A stretch of 29,549 nucleotides of DNA from an uncultured Varibaculum sp. Lineage in GTDB: Bacteria; Actinomycetota; Actinomycetes; Actinomycetales; Actinomycetaceae. The notes beneath the pieces were generated by a model. It was not told where the DNA came from. It was given only the letters and a program-made list of their open reading frames with translations, and did no database searches. The stretch spans positions 1-29,549 of the forward strand of contig CAMYAU010000005.1 of NCBI GenBank assembly GCA_947253735.1, given 5' to 3'. Of the stretch, positions 17,221-23,096 are shown one piece after another. The position numbers were made by a program, and so were the translations under genes. Within the stretch, counting starts at the first letter, position 1; the number at the start of each line of letters is the position of its first letter.

Positions 17221-17234
17221 CGAACACATGTTCG
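17221..17234. promoter_or_regulatory. SOS box 1 (LexA operator)
   Basis: CGAACACATGTTCG, with fully complementary CGAAC / GTTCG half-sites. It matches the Gram-positive/actinobacterial LexA consensus CGAACRNRYGTTYG at every position. It lies in the predicted leader of the minus-strand membrane protein gene, 14 nt upstream of its start codon and only 1 nt from box 2. Confidence 0.9.
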
Positions 17235-17235
17235 T

Positions 17236-17249
17236 CGAACATCTGTTTG
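17236..17249. promoter_or_regulatory. SOS box 2 (LexA operator)
   Basis: CGAACATCTGTTTG, one mismatch from the LexA consensus at an inner position and one degenerate half-site base. Its centre is 15 bp from that of box 1. It covers the predicted transcription start of the lexA-divergent gene, just downstream of the -10 element. Confidence 0.8.
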
Positions 17250-17251
17250 AT

Positions 17252-17280
17252 AGACTAACTACGGTTTCCGAAAAAATCAA
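17252..17280 (-). promoter_or_regulatory. Predicted promoter of the lexA-divergent gene
   Basis: On the minus strand a -35 TTGATT (17280-17275), 17-nt spacer and -10 TAGTCT (17257-17252). Transcription would start near 17245, inside SOS box 2. The -10 is only a moderate match, so the call rests on spacing and on agreement with the operators. Confidence 0.5.
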
Positions 17281-17299
17281 GCGAAAATTATAATTTTAT

Positions 17300-17313
17300 C
17301 GAACAAATGTTTG
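17300..17313. promoter_or_regulatory. SOS box 3 (LexA operator of lexA)
   Basis: CGAACAAATGTTTG fits the LexA consensus at every position. It overlaps the first three bases of the predicted lexA -35 element, which is ideal for autorepression by blocking RNA polymerase. Confidence 0.87.
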
Positions 17314-17339
17314 CATAATGGATCACATTTTCTTATGAT
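17311..17339 (+). promoter_or_regulatory. Predicted lexA promoter
   Basis: A -35 TTGCAT (17311-17316), exactly 17-nt spacer, and -10 TATGAT (17334-17339). The predicted start is near 17346, giving a short leader of about 17 nt that holds the ribosome binding site AGGAGG (17354-17359). The -35 overlaps SOS box 3. Confidence 0.72.
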
Positions 17340-17362
17340 TTATTTACATAGGCAGGAGGAAA

Positions 17363-18052
17363 ATGAATAAGCAACCCGATCAAGCACTAGACTTAGCAGA
17401 TCTAAGACCACGTACCCGCACAATTTTTGACGCAGTTTGTGCGGGCATTCGCGATAAAGGCTATCCCCCCTCTGTACGGGAAATCGCTGCCGCAGTTGGT
17501 CTTTCCTCTTCCTCGACTGTGAAACATCATTTGGACAATCTAGTCAGTCAGGGATTTTTATTAAGGGCCGACGGGCGCAGTCGGGCCATCGAAATCAACC
17601 CCCAATTCACTCCCTGCAACAGCGCAGAGGAAGCAGCGCCAGTCTCCGGATCTGAAAACGCAGAAGTAGTCCCGTTAAATCATCATTCCATCCCCTTGGT
17701 CGGACAAATTGCTGCTGGCAGCCCGATCGATGCCCAGCAGCACATTGAGGAAGTTTTTACTCTGCCTACCCGCCTCACTGGTGATGGCGAACTTTTTATG
17801 CTGAAAGTTCACGGAGAATCCATGATTGAGGCAGCGATATGTGATGGCGATTGGGTGGTAGTTCGCCGCCAGAATGTGGCGGAACTCGGCGAAATTGTGG
17901 CCGCCATGATCGATGGGGAAGCTACCGTTAAGACTCTTGCGCGCCGTGATGGCCACATCTGGCTACTCCCTCATAACCCGGTCTTCGATCCGATTCCCGG
18001 GGACAATGCCACTATTTTAGGAAAAGTAGTTACCGTCCTACGGGCGCTGTAA
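17363..18052 (+). CDS. lexA: LexA, SOS response repressor
   Basis: Winged-helix repressor of damage-inducible genes that cleaves itself when stimulated by RecA filaments. The N-terminal DNA-binding domain (about 12-75) shows RPRTRTIFDAV, YPPSVREIAAAVGL and SSSTVKHHLDNL. The cleavage site is A118-G119 in QIAAGSP. The catalytic dyad is S153 (HGESMIEAA) and K190 (ATVKTLAR). At 229 residues it is normal for actinobacteria. AGGAGG is 3 nt before the ATG, a short spacing. The gene is divergent from the membrane protein at 16607-17206, with SOS boxes on both sides of the shared region. No clear terminator was seen in the 197 nt before the tRNA. Confidence 0.97.
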   Translation: MNKQPDQALDLADLRPRTRTIFDAVCAGIRDKGYPPSVREIAAAVGLSSSSTVKHHLDNLVSQGFLLRADGRSRAIEINPQFTPCNSAEEAAPVSGSENAEVVPLNHHSIPLVGQIAAGSPIDAQQHIEEVFTLPTRLTGDGELFMLKVHGESMIEAAICDGDWVVVRRQNVAELGEIVAAMIDGEATVKTLARRDGHIWLLPHNPVFDPIPGDNATILGKVVTVLRAL

Positions 18053-18208
18053 CTCTCTCTCCCTAATCACCACAGTTCTACCTGCTATTAGCGCTCTCCC
18101 GGTAACTTTCTTTCTGGGTTTAGCCCTATATTTTCCTCACTAATCTATTTTCAACAGGCACTTTAGTCCTTTGCATTACTAACGTGACTTCTTCTACAGT
18201 GAATTTTT

Positions 18209-18238
18209 TTGCCTTTACCCGCCTAGCCTGCTTAACAT
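18209..18238 (+). promoter_or_regulatory. Predicted promoter of the initiator tRNA gene
   Basis: A -35 TTGCCT (18209-18214), 18-nt spacer and -10 TAACAT (18233-18238). Transcription would start about 5 nt before the mature tRNA 5' end, a usual arrangement for a stand-alone tRNA gene. Confidence 0.5.
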
Positions 18239-18249
18239 AGACGAGTCGA

Positions 18250-18323
18250 CGCGGGGTGGAGCAGTTCGGTAGCTCGCCGGGCTCATAACCCGGAGGTCGT
18301 TGGTTCAAATCCAGCCCCCGCTA
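18250..18323 (+). tRNA. tRNA-fMet (initiator), anticodon CAT
   Basis: A full cloverleaf of 74 nt. The acceptor strand is CGCGGGG paired with CCCCGCT, with C1 and T72 unpaired. The D stem is GAGC/GCTC. The anticodon arm is CCGGG-CTCATAA-CCCGG, with CAT at 18284-18286. The T arm is GTTGG-TTCAAAT-CCAGC. The unpaired 1:72 position and the three consecutive G-C pairs in the anticodon stem are hallmarks of the initiator, separating it from elongator Met and Ile2 tRNAs. The CCA end is not encoded; CTA follows the discriminator A. Confidence 0.96.
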
Positions 18324-18329
18324 CTAACA

Positions 18330-18365
18330 AAGATCCTGCAGCCTACGGTTGCAGGATCTTTTATT
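18330..18365 (+). terminator. Rho-independent terminator of the tRNA gene
   Basis: A perfect 11-bp inverted repeat (18330-18340 AAGATCCTGCA, 18350-18360) with a 9-nt loop, followed by TTATT. The arm also contributes T residues, making a T-rich end. It lies 7 nt after the tRNA and isolates it from the OsmC gene. Confidence 0.85.
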
Positions 18366-18404
18366 CTAGCTGCACCCACTGCTATTTCCTGTCAAAATAA
18401 AGGC

Positions 18405-18809
18405 ATGAGTAAAATTTTATGGGCACACCGCCAAGGCAAGAAACACTATGTAGGGCAAAATGAGCGCGGCGCCAAAGTCGAAATCGGGATGGGCGAAAAC
18501 CAGTTCACGCCCGGGGAACTGCTGCAGCTCGCTCTGGCCACCTGCCATACTTTTTCCGCTGATCACGTATTCTCTGCTACTTTAGGAAAAGATTTTGCGG
18601 CCGCCGTAGGGGTTGCAGCACAAAAAGATGAGCGCCGCGATTCCTATTCCCACCTGACGGTAGAAATGGTTACTGACCTCGCCGAACTAAGCGAAGAGCA
18701 GGTTACGAAACTGCGAGAAAAATCCCAGGAGGCAATCGATAAATACTGCACCGTTGGCCATACCCTAGATGATGGCGCCAGCTACGACTTTGACCTAGTT
18801 TCAGAATAG
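18405..18809 (+). CDS. OsmC/Ohr-family protein
   Basis: A 134-residue cytoplasmic protein of the OsmC superfamily. Members are mostly thiol peroxidases acting on organic hydroperoxides. The two family cysteines are present: C47 in LALATCHTFSAD and C115 in IDKYCTVGHTL. The YSHLTVEMVTDL strand and a helix before the second cysteine also fit. The ATG at 18405 is chosen; the frame is open upstream to 18300, but that part lies over the tRNA and its terminator. AAAGG is close to the start. Subfamily (OsmC, Ohr or YhfA type) cannot be settled by eye. It is convergent with murE. Confidence 0.85.
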   Translation: MSKILWAHRQGKKHYVGQNERGAKVEIGMGENQFTPGELLQLALATCHTFSADHVFSATLGKDFAAAVGVAAQKDERRDSYSHLTVEMVTDLAELSEEQVTKLREKSQEAIDKYCTVGHTLDDGASYDFDLVSE

Positions 18810-18902
18810 GCACGTCATTAGGAACTGTCTCCCAGGGGCACGAGGAATCTGACTCGCGCCCTCCAAAAGGGCTAAGCGCCGGGGATAATCATCGGTAGAG
18901 CG

Positions 18903-20483
18903 TTACCCTTGAATATGAGCGCGATTCTTATAGGCAGCCAGACAGTCCCGCGCCACCGGCGTGTCATTAAAGGCGTGGAAAACTCCCTCAATTTCTTGAT
19001 AGGGCTCCGCACCTTTGCCGGTAATTAATACCGTGTCATCCGGGTGGGCAGCCAGAATAGCTTTGCGAATGGCATCCCGGCGGCAGGTGGTTACCTCGCA
19101 GACATCCTCCATCCCGAGACGTTCCTCTTTAATCCCGGATAGCAGCTGGGCGCGAATACTTTGGGCGTTCTCGGTGCGCGGATTTTCGTCAGTCACCCAG
19201 AGAATATCTGCTTCTTGAGCAGCCACTTTAGCCAGCGGCACCCGTTTGGTGGCATCTCGATCCCCATCGGTACCAAACACCAGGTGCAGTTTTCCGGGCG
19301 TAAACTCTTGCATAGTGCGCAGAATCGAAGCTAGCGCCTCCGGGGTGTGGGCGTAATCATTAATAACCAGCGGAGTGCCTTCATTACGCCGGCTAACGAT
19401 TTCCAGGCGCCCGGGAACGGCTAGGCTAGCTAAACCTGCTTTTACGGCCTCGGCAGGAATCCCTACTCCGGTAACCATCAGATAGGCAATCGCGGCATCT
19501 TGCACATTGACCTCTCCAGGCAGGGCAACGGTAATCTTTTCCTCGCGCCCCACATTCGGTTCCGTCTTCCCAGTTAAAGTAAAATCACAGGCCGCGTGGG
19601 CAATGTTGTTGACTTTTCGGGTCACTACCCAATCGGCCGGGGCATCCGGATCGTAAGCGGAAACCGTCACGTTTTGGGTGTCACAACTGGCTGCTAGCTG
19701 CTGACCCCACTTATCATCGGTGCAGATCACGCTATAATCCGTAAATTCTTTAGAGCACAGCCGCGCTTTAGCTGTCAGATAGTTTTCCATGGTGTGAAAA
19801 TAATCCAGATGATCATGCTGCAGATTCGTGAAAGCGGTCGCATCAAACTTAATTCCCTTGACCCGACCGAGAGAAAGTGCATGGGCGGACACTTCCACTA
19901 CCGCGGCTTGCATCCCCTGCTCCACCCCGTAAGCCAAGATTCGCTGCAACATCGGACCTTCAAACGTGGTCCGCGAAGATTGAATCCGCAAATCCCCCAC
20001 CTGAGTTTCCGCAGTGGAAAGAATCATGGTGGAAAGCCCTGCCGCCTCAAAAGCGAATTTGGCAGCAAAACAAGTGGTGGTCTTGCCGTTAGTTCCCGTT
20101 ACCGCCACGGTTTTCATTTTCCCCGCCGGATTATCGAAGGCTCTAATCGCGAGGGGCGAAGCCGCTTCTCGTGGATCCGCCACCGTTACCACCGGGATTT
20201 TCACCCCTTGGGAAGTAGCTATTTGCGCGCCCTTGGCGTCAGTAATTACCGCTGCAGCTCCCAGGGATTCCACCTCGCTGGCAAACTTGGCAGCATGCAC
20301 ATTCGCCCCGCCCACTGCGATAAAGGCCTCCCCGGCTAATATCTCATTGGAAGCCATCGAGACCCCGCGCACCTGAACTCCTTCCCAGGCGGGATCAATT
20401 TCAGCGGCAAAGCCTTCGACTAGAAACGCCAGCGAAACCGGAGCAATATTTTGCGGACGAAAATCTCGAAAAGTTACGGTCAT
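18903..20483 (-). CDS. murE: MurE-type UDP-MurNAc-L-Ala-D-Glu ligase (third amino acid)
   Basis: Cytoplasmic Mur ligase that adds the diamino acid at position 3 of the peptidoglycan stem. P-loop TGTNGKTT (129-136), EVSAHALSLGRV (197-208), FTNLQHDHLDYFH (218-230), the carbamylated-lysine site TAKARL (K239) and NDYAHTPEAL are present. Several normally conserved spots differ: DENPR (432-436), GTDGDRD (404-410), GKGAE (489-493) and TTFEG (172-176). ATG 20483 gives 526 residues; the longer frame from 20678 would run back into the PHP gene. It is 67 nt downstream of that gene on the same strand. It is probably the only MurE, since the dcw cluster here lacks one, but a second copy outside the window cannot be excluded. 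Confidence 0.88.
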   Translation of the reverse strand: MTVTFRDFRPQNIAPVSLAFLVEGFAAEIDPAWEGVQVRGVSMASNEILAGEAFIAVGGANVHAAKFASEVESLGAAAVITDAKGAQIATSQGVKIPVVTVADPREAASPLAIRAFDNPAGKMKTVAVTGTNGKTTTCFAAKFAFEAAGLSTMILSTAETQVGDLRIQSSRTTFEGPMLQRILAYGVEQGMQAAVVEVSAHALSLGRVKGIKFDATAFTNLQHDHLDYFHTMENYLTAKARLCSKEFTDYSVICTDDKWGQQLAASCDTQNVTVSAYDPDAPADWVVTRKVNNIAHAACDFTLTGKTEPNVGREEKITVALPGEVNVQDAAIAYLMVTGVGIPAEAVKAGLASLAVPGRLEIVSRRNEGTPLVINDYAHTPEALASILRTMQEFTPGKLHLVFGTDGDRDATKRVPLAKVAAQEADILWVTDENPRTENAQSIRAQLLSGIKEERLGMEDVCEVTTCRRDAIRKAILAAHPDDTVLITGKGAEPYQEIEGVFHAFNDTPVARDCLAAYKNRAHIQG

Positions 20484-20550
20484 AACCTCTACTCTAGTGG
20501 CAACTTCCTTGCAAACGATAAAGTGAGCAGCCGCAGCCTCTACCGCCTTC

Positions 20551-21402
20551 TCAGGAACGCACCAGTTCTCCCTCTCCCCTGCTGCAGATTTCCGCAAATA
20601 CATCCGGATCCGTGAGGCATTGCCCCAGTTTATTAGGCTTGCCGCTGCCGTGATAATCCGAAGATCCAGTAACGGCAAGCCCTAAATCTTGCGCTATCTG
20701 GACAACTTCTTCCTGTTCTGCGGAGGTTTGCTCCGGGTGATAAGCTTCCAGGGCAAATAGTCCCGCTGCTTTTAGCTCCACGATGGTAGCAGCCGATAAA
20801 AATCGACGCTGCCGACCGCCGGCTCGCGGATGAGCCAGAACCGGAACTCCCCCCGCTTTTACTACCTGTTCAACCGCGTAGATAGTATCGGGAGCTTGAT
20901 AGTGCACATAGTATTTACTGGAAGTAGCTAGCACCTGCTCAAATGCGGCGGAGCGATTCGGGAAATATCCGGCCTTCACCAAAAGATCAGCAATGTGTGG
21001 ACGCCCTATGGGGCTCGACCCCGCCTGCTCGGCAACTGCCTGATAAGAAATATTGAAATCTGCAGATAAACGCTGCACCATCTCTCGCATCCGCTGTTGG
21101 CGTGCCTGCACATTTTTTTCAAATAAATCCGGTAGCACCTGGCTTTTAAGATCCGGTAAATATGCCAGCAGATGAGCGGTGATTCCCTGATGGGAAGTAG
21201 AAATCTCAACCCCGGGAACCAAGGTAACCCCGCATTCCGGAACCATTTTACTGGCGGCTGTTATCCCCGCGAAGGTGTCGTGATCAGTGAGCGCGATGAC
21301 ATTTAAACCGGTTTGCGCGGCCAGAACCATCAGTTGTTCAGGGCTATCAGTGCCATCTGAACAGGAAGAATGGGTATGTAAATCGATTCGCGTCGCCGCC
21401 AT
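20551..21402 (-). CDS. PHP-domain phosphoesterase (RNase AM / nucleotide phosphatase-like)
   Basis: A 283-residue metal-dependent PHP hydrolase. Metal-binding motifs are all visible: DLHTHSSCSDG (7-17), ALTDHDTF near 37-44, GVEIS near 64-68, GRPHIA near 133-138, LAHPRAGG near 188-195, and GSSDYHG near 246-252. Stand-alone PHP proteins of this shape include E. coli YciV (RNase AM), which hydrolyses 3',5'-nucleoside bisphosphates and trims RNA 5' ends; the exact substrate here is inferred. The ATG at 21402 has no evident ribosome binding site, while TAAAAT lies 6 nt before it, so a leaderless mRNA is possible. murE follows in the same direction. Confidence 0.88.
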   Translation of the reverse strand: MAATRIDLHTHSSCSDGTDSPEQLMVLAAQTGLNVIALTDHDTFAGITAASKMVPECGVTLVPGVEISTSHQGITAHLLAYLPDLKSQVLPDLFEKNVQARQQRMREMVQRLSADFNISYQAVAEQAGSSPIGRPHIADLLVKAGYFPNRSAAFEQVLATSSKYYVHYQAPDTIYAVEQVVKAGGVPVLAHPRAGGRQRRFLSAATIVELKAAGLFALEAYHPEQTSAEQEEVVQIAQDLGLAVTGSSDYHGSGKPNKLGQCLTDPDVFAEICSRGEGELVRS

Positions 21403-21408
21403 AGGACT

Positions 21409-21414
21409 ATTTTA
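21409..21414 (-). promoter_or_regulatory. -10-like element suggesting a leaderless transcript for the PHP gene
   Basis: TAAAAT on the minus strand ends 6 nt before the ATG at 21402. With normal spacing, transcription would start at or next to the A of the start codon. No Shine-Dalgarno sequence is present in between. The -35 candidate (CTTCCA, 16 nt further upstream) is poor. Confidence 0.35.
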
Positions 21415-21437
21415 AGTCATCGTGGCATGATGGAAGT

Positions 21438-23003
21438 ATGGAAGAAAACTTAGCAGCAGCAGAAGAGCAACCCTTAAAAGACCGGGTAAATAACCGTTCG
21501 CGCCGGATTGGCAGTCCCGCGTTTCGGGAATTTATTGGCAGCGGTTGGGGCGAACGTAAAGACCCCGACCCTGTTCCCAGCCACGCACGGGATTTCTTGG
21601 CTGCTCGCTATCAAAAACTAGGTACCCAATTCCGGGGGGAACGCCTGGTGATTCCAGCCGGAAACTATAAGGTTCGCTCCAATGATTGCGACTATCGTTT
21701 CCGGGCGCACTCCGCATTTGCTCATTTGACCGGGCTAGGCGGAGAGCTAGAACCAGACGCGGCCCTAGTTCTGGAACCGCTAACTGATAAAGAGGGCACA
21801 CCTTTAGAAAACGCCCCCGAAAATGCAGGGGCGGCCACCCATCGCGGGATCGTATTTTTCCGTCCCCAAGCTCCGCGCAGCAGCGAAGAATTTTATGCCG
21901 ACTCTACCTATGGAGAGTTTTGGGTAGGGCCGCGGATGACGCTTTCCCAGATGGAAGCGGTAACTGGCCTAGAGGCGCGTCCTATAGACACCCTACCCGA
22001 TCAACTAGCTAAAGACGCAGGTCTAGTGCAATTGCGGGTTATTCGCGAAGTCGATACTTCCCTGCAGGCGGCGGTAGAGAAAGTACGTGGCGAAGCCGGG
22101 CTGCCGACTGGAGAAGACGCGCGGGCCCTGGATGAAAAACTCGAAGAGGCCGCCTCCGTGCTGCGCCTACAAAAGGATGCAGCCGAAGTCAAGGAACTAG
22201 AGCACGCGATTGCCGTTACTAAGTCGGGGTTTGAAGCCATGATTCGGGCACTGCCGCGCGCCACCCAACACCACCGAGGCGAACGGGTAATTGAAGGAGC
22301 GTTCCAGGCCCGGGCCCGCGAAGAAGGTAACGGCCTAGGATACGATACCATCGCCGCATCCGGTAATCACGCAAATACTTTGCATTGGATCGACAATGAT
22401 GGTCCAGTACGCGCAGGCGATCTGATTTTAATTGATGCCGGAGTGGAAGCCGATTCGCTCTATACCGCGGATATCACCCGCACCTTGCCGGTAAATGGCA
22501 AGTTCACCCCGGTACAGGCCAAAGTCTATAACGCGGTACTCGACGCCTGTGAGGCCGGCTTGGCGCAAGCCAATAAGCCGGGATGCAAGTTTAAAGATGT
22601 GCATGACGCGGCAGTTGCGGTTTTAGTTAAGCATCTGGATGCCTGGGGAGTATTGCCGGTTAGCGCCGAGCAAACCCTGTCAAAGGACGGCGGGGAATAC
22701 CGACGCTGGATGCCTCACGGTATCTCCCATCACTTAGGCCTAGACGTCCATGACTGCGCCCTAGCGGCCCGGGATATGTACATGGAGGCCCCCCTAGAGC
22801 CTGGCATGTGTTTCACCATTGAACCGGGTCTTTATTTCCACCAAGATGATCAACTCTTACCCGAAGAACTGCGCGGCATCGGGGTCAGGATCGAGGACGA
22901 TGTGCTAGTGGAAGCAGACGGCAGCGTACGCCGCCTATCGGAAGATATCCCCCGCACTATCGAAGAGGTGGAAGCCTGGATTTCCCGGGTACAAGCCGAG
23001 TAG
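21438..23003 (+). CDS. Xaa-Pro aminopeptidase (aminopeptidase P, M24B family)
   Basis: Removes the N-terminal residue from peptides whose second residue is proline. The 521-residue protein has an N-terminal creatinase-like domain (about 40-240) and a C-terminal pita-bread domain. Dinuclear metal ligands are visible: D333 and D345 (LIDAGVEADSLYTADITRT), H431 in HGISHHLGLDVHD, E462 in FTIEPGLY and E486 in RIEDD. All five are intact. Only 35 nt separate it from the divergent PHP gene. The upstream sequence shows CATGAT about 6 nt before the start and no good Shine-Dalgarno. A strong hairpin follows at 23058-23092. Confidence 0.93.
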   Translation: MEENLAAAEEQPLKDRVNNRSRRIGSPAFREFIGSGWGERKDPDPVPSHARDFLAARYQKLGTQFRGERLVIPAGNYKVRSNDCDYRFRAHSAFAHLTGLGGELEPDAALVLEPLTDKEGTPLENAPENAGAATHRGIVFFRPQAPRSSEEFYADSTYGEFWVGPRMTLSQMEAVTGLEARPIDTLPDQLAKDAGLVQLRVIREVDTSLQAAVEKVRGEAGLPTGEDARALDEKLEEAASVLRLQKDAAEVKELEHAIAVTKSGFEAMIRALPRATQHHRGERVIEGAFQARAREEGNGLGYDTIAASGNHANTLHWIDNDGPVRAGDLILIDAGVEADSLYTADITRTLPVNGKFTPVQAKVYNAVLDACEAGLAQANKPGCKFKDVHDAAVAVLVKHLDAWGVLPVSAEQTLSKDGGEYRRWMPHGISHHLGLDVHDCALAARDMYMEAPLEPGMCFTIEPGLYFHQDDQLLPEELRGIGVRIEDDVLVEADGSVRRLSEDIPRTIEEVEAWISRVQAE

Positions 23004-23057
23004 CTAAAGCAGATAAGTCAGATACCCGCAAATCCACCCAGCTACTACAGAACAAAA

Positions 23058-23092
23058 TAGCGGGGCGGTAACTAACAGTTATCGCCCCGCTA
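23058..23092. terminator. Bidirectional rho-independent terminator
   Basis: A 15-bp stem (left arm TAGCGGGGCGGTAAC, one G-T wobble) with a 5-nt loop, between two convergent genes. The minus-strand exit is ATTTTGTTC and the plus-strand exit is CTTATTA, so it can serve both the aminopeptidase and the 613-residue protein gene. Confidence 0.88.
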
Positions 23093-23096
23093 CTTA

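Noticed and set aside
18126..18308. A 60-codon minus-strand open frame near lexA
   Set aside because: It covers the initiator tRNA gene in antisense and its promoter, and has no ribosome binding site.
19794..20339. A 181-codon open frame on the plus strand inside murE
   Set aside because: It is fully antisense to murE, whose conserved motifs lie in the minus frame; the translated product shows no domain-like features.
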